Positions 35,986-44,701 of a DNA stretch of 64,000 nucleotides are shown here, piece by piece. Each line of letters starts with the position of its first letter. The stretch's first letter is position 1. The stretch is from Faucicola tetraodonis (lineage in GTDB: Bacteria; Pseudomonadota; Gammaproteobacteria; Pseudomonadales; Moraxellaceae): NCBI GenBank assembly GCA_032017425.1, contig DALZPW010000001.1; one strand, written 5' to 3'. A program made the translations under genes and the position numbers. The notes under the pieces were generated by a model. It was not told the DNA's origin, searched no databases, and was given only the letters and a program-made list of their open reading frames with translations.

Positions 35986-37614
35986 ATGATAACAGAACAT
36001 CTCGTCGATATCTCCCGTCTGCAATTTGCAGTCACGGCGTTATATCATTTTTTATTTGTACCACTCACACTGGGCATGGTGTGGCTGCTGGTCATCATGG
36101 AATCCATATACGTGATGACAGGCAAAGAAGTGTGGAAGGACATGACGCGTTTTTGGGGCAAACTATTTGGCATCAACTTTGCCTTGGGTGTCACCACCGG
36201 TATCACCATGGAATTCCAGTTTGGTACCAACTGGGCATATTACTCGCAATATGTGGGCGATATTTTTGGGGCGCCGCTTGCCATTGAAGGCTTGATGGCG
36301 TTTTTTTTAGAATCGACCATGGTCGGACTGTTTTTCTTTGGTTGGGATAGACTGTCGCGCGGACAGCATTTGCTGGTGACTATGTTGATGGCGCTGGGTA
36401 CTAATCTATCCGCATTGTGGATTTTGATTGCCAATGGGTGGATGCAAAATCCGGTTGGCGCAGAGTTTAGTTACCAGACTATGCGCATGGAAATGACCGA
36501 TTTTGCCGCAGTATTATTTAACCCTGAGGCGCAGAACAAATTCGTACATACCGTCTCTGCCGGGTATACGGTGGGGGCGACCTTTGTGCTTGCCATCTCA
36601 GCGTGGTATCTGCTCAAAAAACGCGATGTCGAATTTGCCAAACGCAGCTTTCAAGTCGCGGCGGCATTTGGTTTTGCGTCGATTTGTAGCACTATTGTGC
36701 TGGGTGATGAGTCGGGTTATTCCATCGGCTTGGCACAGCAAACCAAAATGGCAGCGATAGAGGCGATGTGGGAAACCGAGCCTGCGCCTGCCAGTTTTAA
36801 TTTGATTGCCGATATCAACCAAGCCGAGCAAAAAAATAACTGGGCAGTGCAAATTCCGTATGTGATGGGCTTGATTGGGACGCGCTCACTAGATACCCCG
36901 ATTTTGGGTATCCATGACATCAAAATCATCAATGAAAAACGTATCATCAATGGTCAAAAAGCGGTGTTGCTACTGGATCAATTACGCAGTGCACCCCCAG
37001 GTTCAACCCCAAATCCTGTGACAGTGGCAGAATTTGAAAAGGTAAAAAAAGACTTGGGCTTTGGGTTATTGCTCAAACGCTATTCGCCAGATGTTAGCCA
37101 AGCCACGCCGGCAATGATTAAACAGGCCACCGATGCCACCATTCCACCTATTGTCCCGATGTTTTGGTCATTTCGTGCCATGGTGGGTTTGGGCTTTTTA
37201 TTGTTGGCATTGTTTACGATTAGTCTTTGGTCAAGTGTCAAAGGTAACTTTATCCAAAAACCTTGGCTGTTACGTTGGGCATTATTGATGCTGCCTGCGC
37301 CTTGGCTTGCTGCGGAATTTGGTTGGTTTGTTGCCGAGTATGGGCGTCAACCTTGGACGATTTATGGCATGTTACCAACGTATTTTTCAACCTCCAATAT
37401 TAGCGTGGCGAATGTGTATGCCTCGCTGGCGGGATTTGTTGGTTTTTATACGGTGCTGCTGATGATTGAAATGTACTTGATGATAAAATATGCCCGTAAA
37501 GGACCTGCGAGTCTAGGTACGGGCAAATACTACGGCGAAGATACTCACAAGGTTCACGTGAGTCCTTCATTAAATTTGCCCCATGATACAGCCGAGGTGA
37601 ATCATGTTGTTTGA
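35986..37614 (+). CDS. cydA: Cytochrome bd quinol oxidase subunit I
   Basis: Carries hemes b558, b595 and d and oxidises quinol while reducing O2 to water. His21 (LYHFLFVPLTLG) corresponds to E. coli His19. The later His in FVHTVSAGYTVGA is the conserved H186 region, and multiple helices follow. AAGGAG lies 7 bases before ATG 35986; the ORF is open from 35965. The Q-loop region contains QATPAMIKQATDATIPP. The 542 aa overlap cydB by 11 bases. Confidence 0.97.
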   Translation: MITEHLVDISRLQFAVTALYHFLFVPLTLGMVWLLVIMESIYVMTGKEVWKDMTRFWGKLFGINFALGVTTGITMEFQFGTNWAYYSQYVGDIFGAPLAIEGLMAFFLESTMVGLFFFGWDRLSRGQHLLVTMLMALGTNLSALWILIANGWMQNPVGAEFSYQTMRMEMTDFAAVLFNPEAQNKFVHTVSAGYTVGATFVLAISAWYLLKKRDVEFAKRSFQVAAAFGFASICSTIVLGDESGYSIGLAQQTKMAAIEAMWETEPAPASFNLIADINQAEQKNNWAVQIPYVMGLIGTRSLDTPILGIHDIKIINEKRIINGQKAVLLLDQLRSAPPGSTPNPVTVAEFEKVKKDLGFGLLLKRYSPDVSQATPAMIKQATDATIPPIVPMFWSFRAMVGLGFLLLALFTISLWSSVKGNFIQKPWLLRWALLMLPAPWLAAEFGWFVAEYGRQPWTIYGMLPTYFSTSNISVANVYASLAGFVGFYTVLLMIEMYLMIKYARKGPASLGTGKYYGEDTHKVHVSPSLNLPHDTAEVNHVV

Positions 37615-38743
37615 TTATGAAACACTCAAAATTATTTGGTGGTTATTGGTCGGTGCGCTGCTCATTGGGTTTGCTATCATGGATGGGCATGATATGGGCG
37701 TGTGTTCGTTACTGCCTTTTGTCGGCAAAGATGATGAAGAGCGCCGGGTGATTATCAATACCATTGGTCCGCACTGGGAGGGTAACCAAGTATGGTTTAT
37801 CACGGCAGGTGGCGCGATTTTTGCGGCATGGCCGATGGTGTACGCCACTGCCTTTAGCGGTTTTTATTGGGCGTTGATGGCAGTATTGTGGGCGTTATTT
37901 TTCCGCCCTGTGGGGTTTAAATATCGCAGTATGATACACAATCCAACTTGGCGAAAAGCGTGGGACTGGGGGTTGTTTGTCGGTTCATTTATCCCGGCTG
38001 TGGTGTTTGGCGTGGCATTTGGTAATTTGTTTTTAGGCGTGCCCTTTAGTTTTAACAACCATTTGGTATCGACTTACACAGGCTCATTTTGGGCATTACT
38101 TAATCCATTTGCCCTACTGTGTGGCTTGATTAGTGCGTCTATGTTGATTATGCAAGGTGGGGCGTATTTGGCGCATCGCACCCTTGATGAGGTACAACAT
38201 CGTACCCTTAACTACGCTGCTATCAGTAGTCTGGTGATGGCGGTGTTGTTTGTGCTAGCAGGGGTATGGATACAATCGATTGACGGCTATCATATCACCA
38301 GCCACATTGACCCCCAAGCCTTGCCAAATGTGCTCAATAAAGAGGTGACGCGTCAAGCGGGCGCATGGATGGCAAATTATCATCAATATCCGCTGGCATG
38401 GGCATTCCCTGCACTTGGTGTCATCATGCCGATTGTCACGGCAATATTGTTAAAAGCGCGTAAAACCTTAACCGCATTTATCGCCTCCAGTATTGCTGTG
38501 CTTAGTGTGATTATGACCGCAGGGGTGGCGCTGTTTCCGTTTGTCATGCCATCCTCTAGCGACCCACGTTCAAGCTTGACGGTTTGGGACAGTGTATCGA
38601 GTCATCTCACCTTGATGATTATGTTGTTTGTCGTGGTGGTGTTATTACCGATGATTGTAGGCTACACCAGCTGGGCATATAGCGTGATGCGCGGTAAAGT
38701 GACCAAGGCTTATGTTCGAGAGCAAGAGCATTCACTTTACTGA
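37604..38743 (+). CDS. cydB: Cytochrome bd quinol oxidase subunit II
   Basis: The inner-membrane partner of CydA, which stabilises the heme groups. The N-terminal ETLKIIWWLLVGALLIGFA and IMDGHDMGV are diagnostic, with WEGNQVWFITAGGAIFAAWP after them. The 379 aa are typical. Its ATG lies within the cydA 3' end, showing translational coupling. Confidence 0.97.
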   Translation: MLFDYETLKIIWWLLVGALLIGFAIMDGHDMGVCSLLPFVGKDDEERRVIINTIGPHWEGNQVWFITAGGAIFAAWPMVYATAFSGFYWALMAVLWALFFRPVGFKYRSMIHNPTWRKAWDWGLFVGSFIPAVVFGVAFGNLFLGVPFSFNNHLVSTYTGSFWALLNPFALLCGLISASMLIMQGGAYLAHRTLDEVQHRTLNYAAISSLVMAVLFVLAGVWIQSIDGYHITSHIDPQALPNVLNKEVTRQAGAWMANYHQYPLAWAFPALGVIMPIVTAILLKARKTLTAFIASSIAVLSVIMTAGVALFPFVMPSSSDPRSSLTVWDSVSSHLTLMIMLFVVVVLLPMIVGYTSWAYSVMRGKVTKAYVREQEHSLY

Positions 38744-38775
38744 CCCAAATCAAGGCAACTCAATAGGAGAACACA

Positions 38776-38988
38776 ATGTGGTATTTTGCGTGGATATTAG
38801 GATTGGGGTTTGCGGTATTATTGGCGATTTTAAACGCGCTGTGGCTTGAAAATGCCGATGCGCGTAATAAAGCCTTTAATCCAAAAGCGCAGGACGATAA
38901 TCCCACCAATGATGGTACGGTGACAGGAGGCAATCCCACTGAAGATATCCATAAAACAGGTAACACTTCAGATAACGAGTCCTTATAG
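38776..38988 (+). CDS. cydX: Cytochrome bd accessory subunit CydX, long form
   Basis: A single-helix small subunit needed for stable bd oxidase. The first 33 residues (MWYFAWILGLGFAVLLAILN, then ALWLENADARNK) match CydX/YbgT. A hydrophilic tail of about 35 residues rich in Asn, Asp, Thr and Gly follows, making 70 aa against about 37 in E. coli. AGGAG precedes the ATG. It lies 32 bases after cydB and before a strong terminator. Confidence 0.9.
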   Translation: MWYFAWILGLGFAVLLAILNALWLENADARNKAFNPKAQDDNPTNDGTVTGGNPTEDIHKTGNTSDNESL

Positions 38989-39006
38989 CCATCAACCTCA
39001 ACCATT

Positions 39007-39042
39007 AGCGCTTTAAGTCATCACGGCTTAAAGCGCTTTTTT
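39007..39042 (+). terminator. Terminator of cydABX
   Basis: The stem AGCGCTTTAAG / CTTAAAGCGCT is followed by six T, 19 bases after the cydX stop. Confidence 0.85.
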
Positions 39043-39180
39043 ATGCGTTGTCAAAACCCGCTATTTTTTAATCATTTTCTTATTTGGTACACAATTTGCA
39101 TTCCTTGTCTTGGCAAAACTGATTAATACTTGAGCGATAGTTTTTTATCGAGGGCATAAGAGCATAAGGGCAAAAGCTTC

Positions 39181-40545
39181 ATGAGAAAATTAAACAATAC
39201 GGTTCAACGGCATACCAGTAAACGGTTTAATAAAGCCTATAAATGGCTATTATCCGTGATGGTTTTTTATCAACATTCCTCGGTGTACGCTGCGACGCCC
39301 ACCAATGAGCAGCTATATGACTACCAAAATGTGATGTGGGTAGTTATTGGTGGTTTGCTGGTGTTCTTTATGCAGGCGGGCTTTGCGCTCATTGAAGCAG
39401 GCTCAGTGCGTAGTAAAAATACCGTGAATGTGTTGATGAAAAACTACACCGACATGGCGATTGGCGGGTTAATTTTTTATATCTTGGGCTACGGTTTGAT
39501 GGCAGGCAACAACCCCACAGGTTACGTGGGCCAAAGCGAGTTTTTACCAGAACAGCTTAGCAATATGCAATGGGCACATTTGTTTTTTCAGATGATGTTT
39601 GCTTCCACCGCCGCCACCATTGCCAGTGGTGCGATGGCGGAGCGTATTAAATTTTCAGGGTATCTGATTGGTACGTTGATGACTTGCGGACTGATTTATC
39701 CAGTCGTAGCCAGTTGGGCATGGGGCGGCTATTATGGCGGTCAAGGCTGGCTCACCGAGCTTGGATTTATTGATTTTGCCGGCTCTTCAGTGGTGCACTC
39801 TGTTGGTGGGTGGCTAGCGCTAGCGGGTATTATCGTCCTTGGACCGCGTATTGGTCGCTTTGCCCCTGATGGCACGCCGCGTTTGATTGCCGGTCATAAT
39901 CTCACGCTTGTCACATTGGGCGGCTTTATCCTATGGTTAGCGTGGTTTGGATTTAATGCAGGTTCTACACTGACCAGCTCAGGCAATTTGGGCAAAATCA
40001 TGCTAAATACCCACCTAGCAGGGGTGAGTGCGGTGACGGCTTATCTGCTGATTTCAGGGGTGATGCGTAAAGCGATTTTATTGAGTGATACGGTCAATAT
40101 CAGCCTTGCAGGGTTGGTCGCCATTACCGCAGGCTGTGCGACCATGTCGCCTGTGTTTGCGATTGTTACCGGTGTGGGTGCATGTTTGGCGTATTTGGCG
40201 GTGAAGCGGTTGTTGGATAATGTTCAAATGGATGATGCGGTGTATGCCGTTGCCGTGCATGTGGGCGGCGGTGTGTGGGGTACGCTGGCTGCAGGGCTGT
40301 TTTATGAAGGTGATTTATTCAGCACCCATCGTATCATCGTACAGCTGATGGGCATCGGGGCAATGTTTGTCTGGTCGTTTGGACTGGGTATGGTGGTGTA
40401 TTTTGTGATAGAAAAAACCATCGGTCTTCGCGTACTTGCACAGCATGAGCAACGCGGGCTTGACTTTACCGAACATGCTGAAGGGGCTTACCCTGAATTC
40501 CAAGATAGCTTATTTAGTCAGCAAACGCTAGCTGAGCGGCACTAG
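39181..40545 (+). CDS. amt: Ammonium transporter (Amt family)
   Basis: An eleven-helix trimeric channel for ammonium. Signal-like N-terminus (KWLLSVMVFYQHSSVYAATP). Conserved pieces: FFMQAGFALIEAGSVRSKN, FASTAATIASGAMAERI, DFAGSSVVHSVGG (first pore His), WFGFNAGSTL and AVHVGGGVWG (second pore His). At 454 aa it is normal. No glnK gene is adjacent, unlike the usual glnK-amtB pair. Confidence 0.95.
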   Translation: MRKLNNTVQRHTSKRFNKAYKWLLSVMVFYQHSSVYAATPTNEQLYDYQNVMWVVIGGLLVFFMQAGFALIEAGSVRSKNTVNVLMKNYTDMAIGGLIFYILGYGLMAGNNPTGYVGQSEFLPEQLSNMQWAHLFFQMMFASTAATIASGAMAERIKFSGYLIGTLMTCGLIYPVVASWAWGGYYGGQGWLTELGFIDFAGSSVVHSVGGWLALAGIIVLGPRIGRFAPDGTPRLIAGHNLTLVTLGGFILWLAWFGFNAGSTLTSSGNLGKIMLNTHLAGVSAVTAYLLISGVMRKAILLSDTVNISLAGLVAITAGCATMSPVFAIVTGVGACLAYLAVKRLLDNVQMDDAVYAVAVHVGGGVWGTLAAGLFYEGDLFSTHRIIVQLMGIGAMFVWSFGLGMVVYFVIEKTIGLRVLAQHEQRGLDFTEHAEGAYPEFQDSLFSQQTLAERH

Positions 40546-40652
40546 TTTTAAATTTTTGCGGTGCCTGTATGCTCTGTCGTCACAGGTACCCGACTCACCA
40601 CAGTCATTTGCGTCAATTGTAATTTTATTAACTTTAAATATTTGGCACCGTC

Positions 40653-41405
40653 ATGAACAAAGAAGCTACTATCAAATCTGCGTTAACACCGTTTTTAAAA
40701 GATGCTGATATCCGTAAAGCCATGGACATCTTTCATAAAGATTATGCCGATATTACGCCTTACCAAATCCAGCGTTTTGTCCATGAAATTACGCGAGACA
40801 ACGCAACCAAAGAATATCGCTCAAATATCCGTCGAAGTCTAATGAAAGCGCTGAGTGATTATCAAATGGGTGCAGTCAACCCCCAACCGATGACCCATGA
40901 TATCCCTGATTTGGGGCAAAATAGCCCAGTAACTCACCCATCATCCAGTCAAGTAGCTATCTCTAACCAAAAACCTGACCCAATATCTAAACCAATATCT
41001 AGCCAAATAGCCGCCTTTGAGTTACTGATTGATAGTTTTATGGCGCAATTTTCACCATTATTGGGCAGCCAAATTTTAGACAGTGTCAAGCAGATGATTC
41101 ATCAGCATCATAATTCATCAAAATCCCGTGGTTTTGGGCTATTAGCTCGCAGGGCAGAAACAAATCAGGCTTTAACATTAACCATGATTCACTTTTTTGA
41201 TCAGTTTTTTGGTGGCGATAAACAAAGTGCGTTGACAATGTCCTTGACCCATGCGGATACAGCAGGATTTAGAACTATCTTATCGTTATTTTATCAGCAA
41301 GCGTGTCAATGGGCGGGACCTACTGATGCAGATATTGCCTTGGCGCAGGCAAACAAGATTACCAAAGCCAAGTTTGACGTATCTTTGGTTGAAAAATTTA
41401 TGTAG
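40653..41405 (+). CDS. Hypothetical protein, unknown family
   Basis: A 250-residue soluble protein. The N-terminal helical region (SALTPFLKDADIRKAMDIFH) is rich in charged residues. A Ser/Pro/Gln-rich linker (about 95-120) follows. The C-terminal helical part includes AAFELLIDSFMAQFSPLLG and HFFDQFFGGDKQSALTMSL. No signal peptide, membrane span or catalytic motif is seen. It lies directly before the BLUF cluster but has its own 252-bp gap to the first BLUF gene. Confidence 0.65.
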   Translation: MNKEATIKSALTPFLKDADIRKAMDIFHKDYADITPYQIQRFVHEITRDNATKEYRSNIRRSLMKALSDYQMGAVNPQPMTHDIPDLGQNSPVTHPSSSQVAISNQKPDPISKPISSQIAAFELLIDSFMAQFSPLLGSQILDSVKQMIHQHHNSSKSRGFGLLARRAETNQALTLTMIHFFDQFFGGDKQSALTMSLTHADTAGFRTILSLFYQQACQWAGPTDADIALAQANKITKAKFDVSLVEKFM

Positions 41406-41657
41406 AATGCCATTGATATAAAATACTACGGATTGACAGTATCATAGTACAATTTTTATGCAGACCTAAAGATGCTGAATGGCAAGTTCCCAGTTCATTT
41501 TATTTCCAGGTCCATTTTAGAGAGTTTAGCACTGCGCTTGATACTGTATTGTAGCTTAATTTTATGAGACCAATTCTAGGTGTCATAAGATTAAGTTTTT
41601 TTTAACCGATGAAAATTTATTGCAACTGGCTTCCCTCACAAATTTTCGGAAAATGTC

Positions 41658-42230
41658 ATGAATCATCAAATTCAGTATTATGTCTACGCCAGTAAAATAA
41701 ATTTGACCCAAATTTTTGACCATAATTTATTCACTGATATTCGCGAGCAAGCCCAGTCCAACAATCAACACCATCATATTACGGGGTTTTTATTGTTTAA
41801 GGATGGTAAATTTTTGCAGTATATTGAAGGTCAAAAAGCGCTCTGTGACCAATTATTTAACACGATAAAGCAAGACCGACGACATAAAGAGATAGTGGTG
41901 TTAGACCAGGGACAGCTAGAAAAACGCTATTATCAGCAATGGCTGATGAATTGTTATAACATGGACGAAAAAACCCAAACCCTTGAACTGCTTAATCTTC
42001 CAGATATGGTGTACGACTTTGATATTTATCATTGGAGCCAAGCTCATGTACATGAAGTGATGTCACTAATGGCAAAAAACCATTTGCTTGGCATGACCCC
42101 TCAAACAGGAAGTTTTTTCTCGGTGGTTTATCGCCGCTTTATGGGGCAGAATAAAAAATATTTAATCATTCAACTGCTGATACTAGGTATGTTTCTCATC
42201 AGTTTATTGTTCTTAAAAAGCAACCATTAA
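41658..42230 (+). CDS. BLUF photoreceptor with C-terminal membrane helix
   Basis: A BLUF (blue light using FAD) domain occupies residues about 5-100. Tyr10 (YVYAS), Asn35/Asn36, ITGFLLFKDG and Gln54 in FLQYIEG match the flavin-switch residues. Trp and Met appear in QQWLM. After a helical linker, residues about 167-186 (YLIIQLLILGMFLISLLFL) form a membrane helix with a short KSNH end, so the domain is probably tethered to the inner membrane facing the cytoplasm. No enzymatic output domain is present. GGAAAA precedes the ATG. It converges with the second BLUF gene. Confidence 0.9.
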   Translation: MNHQIQYYVYASKINLTQIFDHNLFTDIREQAQSNNQHHHITGFLLFKDGKFLQYIEGQKALCDQLFNTIKQDRRHKEIVVLDQGQLEKRYYQQWLMNCYNMDEKTQTLELLNLPDMVYDFDIYHWSQAHVHEVMSLMAKNHLLGMTPQTGSFFSVVYRRFMGQNKKYLIIQLLILGMFLISLLFLKSNH

Positions 42231-42241
42231 AATTAACCATT

Positions 42242-42349
42242 GATTACCGCGATAGGGTACAAACCAACAGTGACGATTACCAAATACCCAATAAAAACGG
42301 CGAAAAAATTGAGTTTAAAAAGCGCATCGTTACCTTGCGCAACGTCTGA
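42242..42349 (+). pseudogene. Possible gene remnant between convergent BLUF genes
   Basis: An open frame without a start codon reads DYRDRVQTNSDDYQIPNKNG, then EKIEFKKRIVTLRNV and a stop. Its amino-acid composition is like that of a real protein C-terminus. It continues open upstream into the BLUF 3' end, in another frame. It may be the tail of a lost gene. Low confidence: the stretch is short. Confidence 0.25.
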
Positions 42350-42384
42350 TGGTTAGCCTTTTTTACTATCAGATTGGCAAAAAT

Positions 42385-42960
42385 TTACAGCTCAATTAAC
42401 AACATAAATATCACCAACCATGGCACCGTGATGATCGTGAGTATGAAAAAAAGGTGTTTTTTGACATGGTGTTTGATGATGGCGCCGATGTAGCTTTCCG
42501 CTTTGACTTGGTAGGGCGCAATATCAGCATCATCGCGCTCATAGAATAGGGCCATATCATTGAGTAATTGCTCGACCTGTTCGGTCTGCCATTGGTAGGT
42601 TTCAAACTTTGCTAACAGCTCGCTAATCACTGGGGTTGTATGGGATATGCCCGGTGTCACACATAGCATATCGCATTGCTTAAAGCGTTTAGCAGGGGTG
42701 GTACCTTGATGGATAAGATGAATTTTATGGTGGCGTTTATCATGGGTGATAGCGAGGTACAAATTCGCTATATACATTTCACTACCTTCCATAAAATGCA
42801 GAAAGCGACCATCTTTAAATAGGATAAAACCCATGATGCCGGTTTTTTGGTTATTATCTCTGGCGCTTTGATAAATCTGGGTAAATGTGCTGGGCTTTAA
42901 AGCGGCTGACCAAGTAAGCGAACTGGTATAAGTCAGGTAATAAGTAGGGGGAGACATCAT
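42385..42960 (-). CDS. Divergent BLUF protein with membrane helix and His in place of Gln
   Basis: The BLUF domain keeps Tyr11 (YLTYTS), Asn36/Asn37, GFILFKDG and Met in CDML. However, the motif normally FxQxxEG reads FLHFMEG, with His55 at the position of the flavin-contacting Gln, and the semi-conserved Trp is replaced by Cys in FKQCDM. ITG has become IMG. Residues about 170-190 (LFFILTIITVPWLVIFMLLI) form a membrane helix ending IEL. The 191 aa match the partner at 41658 in plan. Normal BLUF photochemistry is doubtful. Two adjacent ATG codons start it. Confidence 0.88.
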   Translation of the reverse strand: MMSPPTYYLTYTSSLTWSAALKPSTFTQIYQSARDNNQKTGIMGFILFKDGRFLHFMEGSEMYIANLYLAITHDKRHHKIHLIHQGTTPAKRFKQCDMLCVTPGISHTTPVISELLAKFETYQWQTEQVEQLLNDMALFYERDDADIAPYQVKAESYIGAIIKHHVKKHLFFILTIITVPWLVIFMLLIEL

Positions 42961-43119
42961 CGTAGAACTCCTCAGCCATACTCTTTATATGTTACTTTGA
43001 GTGTAGCATAATAATTTTTAATGTTATTATTAATTTAGCATCTTTTATTAAAACTAAAGTATAACCCTTAATTCATACAAAAATAAATTAAAGTTTATAA
43101 ATCTTTTTAGGGTAAAAAT

Positions 43120-43566
43120 TTAATTATTTTTATGATGCTGTGTTTGCATATCTGTGATTAGCTCATTCACCTCCGGTGACTGCCAATCGGTGGGGTTAAA
43201 CGCTTGAAATAGTCGGCTAATGGATAAATTATTCACATCCTTATCAATGTCAATACAGTACATATCCCATTTTTTGAACCGCGGCTGTTCCCGATGACCC
43301 TCGGTAATTATTTTTAAATTTTTATGGCGATAATCTTTAAGTAAATCTTGGTACAGGTGAGTGACCAATGCCTTATCCCCTTCCAAATATTGAAAAAATT
43401 GCCCATGTTTGAATAGCAAAAATCCCGTGATGTGTTGGGTATGATTGTTTTGCCTAGAAATCTGCTCGATAGTTTTGAAAGTAAAAGGATTAATCGCGCC
43501 CAGTAAGGTGATTTTACTGGTGTAAGTTAAATAATAAATAGCATCACACATAACGATATCCAACAT
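43120..43566 (-). CDS. BLUF photoreceptor, short soluble form
   Basis: A 148-residue protein that is essentially the BLUF domain plus a C-terminal helical cap. Tyr15 (YLTYTS), Asn40/Asn41, ITGFLLFKHG, Gln59 in FFQYLEG and Trp/Met in KKWDMYC are all present, so a typical light-dependent hydrogen-bond switch is expected. No membrane helix. Comparable in size to Acinetobacter BlsA (about 156 aa), which acts by protein contacts. The start could be M1 or M6 (MCDAIYYL). Confidence 0.9.
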   Translation of the reverse strand: MLDIVMCDAIYYLTYTSKITLLGAINPFTFKTIEQISRQNNHTQHITGFLLFKHGQFFQYLEGDKALVTHLYQDLLKDYRHKNLKIITEGHREQPRFKKWDMYCIDIDKDVNNLSISRLFQAFNPTDWQSPEVNELITDMQTQHHKNN

Positions 43567-43705
43567 AAGGTTACCGCTGTTACCAATTCACTACAGCAGG
43601 CATTTGATTAACGCTTATAAGCGATTATACTTAACAAAAAGCCATTCTGTTACATAAATATTTAATCATTTCAAATTTAACGTCCTGACTTAAAAACTTA
43701 CTTAT

Positions 43706-43756
43706 TTAAAAAAGCAAAAACCTTAAAAAAGAGAAACCTTTAAAAAAGAGAAACCT
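43706..43756 (+). repeat. 17-bp tandem repeat abutting the esterase start codon
   Basis: Two perfect copies of TTAAAAAAGAGAAACCT (43723-43739 and 43740-43756) end exactly at the ATG of the next gene, and a degenerate third copy precedes them (43706-43722). The repeat covers the place of the ribosome site. Confidence 0.8.
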
Positions 43757-44701
43757 ATGTCAAATTCATCGACCCACGCTACAAAACACCCGCCATCCGC
43801 CACCCTGCGCTCAAATAAATACAAACTTGGGGCTGCTGCGGTTATAGCCCTTGTGGGGTTAAGTTTGACAGGCTGTCAGGCCATGGCGACAAAAAACGCA
43901 CCAATCGCCGCAAAAGCTGATAGCACTAGCACTGTGTCAAATGGTATTAAAACCATCAAAAACATTGCCTATGGCACAGATACTCGCCAACAACTCGATA
44001 TTTATACGCCTGCAGACGGTCAGCGTCACCCTGTGTTAATATTTGTATACGGGGGCAGCTGGCAACATGGCAAACGTCAAACCTATGGCTTTGTCGGTAA
44101 GCAGTTTGCCAAGTCAGGCTACACCATAGTGGTGGTTGATTATCGCTTAGCCCCTGCAAACGTATTCCCAGATTATGTGCTTGATACAGCCAGCGCCATG
44201 GGGTGGGTGTATCGCAATATCGCTCAATATGGCGGCAATCCTAATCAACTGTTTGTCATGGGACATTCGGCAGGGGCGTTTAATGTGGTATCTGCGGTGG
44301 ATGATAACCGTTTTTGGAAAACCACCGGCATTCCCAACAAGGCAATATTAGGTGTGATTGGGCTAGCAGGGCCGTATGATTATGATTTTCGTACCGGTAC
44401 TACTAAAGTTGCCTTTCCAGCTGATAGCACCCGCCAGCAAGTGATGCCTGTGTATCATATCCGCCAAGATGTACCCCCGCATTTGTTGGTCACAGGTAGT
44501 AAAGACACGCTTGTCTACCCACAAAATGCTGATAGCCTACAAAAAGCGCTGACCCAAGCAGGCGGCAACGTGGAACGGGTACAAGTCCCTGCCACTCATG
44601 CAGGCGTCGTCGTTGGACTGGCAAGACCGTTACAGTCTTTTTATCCCACCTTTAACAAGGTCAATGATTTTATGCAGCGGCATTTGCCAACAGCGCAGTG
44701 A
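43757..44701 (+). CDS. Alpha/beta hydrolase lipoprotein (carboxylesterase-like)
   Basis: A lipoprotein signal ends in LTGC (Cys40). The hydrolase fold shows FVYGGSWQHGKRQT (oxyanion-loop region), the nucleophile elbow GHSAGAF, an Asp in GSKDTLVYP and a His in ATHAGVV, completing a Ser-Asp-His triad. PVLIFVYGG resembles hormone-sensitive-lipase and carboxylesterase relatives. It should sit in the periplasm or outer membrane. Its substrate is unknown. Confidence 0.85.
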   Translation: MSNSSTHATKHPPSATLRSNKYKLGAAAVIALVGLSLTGCQAMATKNAPIAAKADSTSTVSNGIKTIKNIAYGTDTRQQLDIYTPADGQRHPVLIFVYGGSWQHGKRQTYGFVGKQFAKSGYTIVVVDYRLAPANVFPDYVLDTASAMGWVYRNIAQYGGNPNQLFVMGHSAGAFNVVSAVDDNRFWKTTGIPNKAILGVIGLAGPYDYDFRTGTTKVAFPADSTRQQVMPVYHIRQDVPPHLLVTGSKDTLVYPQNADSLQKALTQAGGNVERVQVPATHAGVVVGLARPLQSFYPTFNKVNDFMQRHLPTAQ

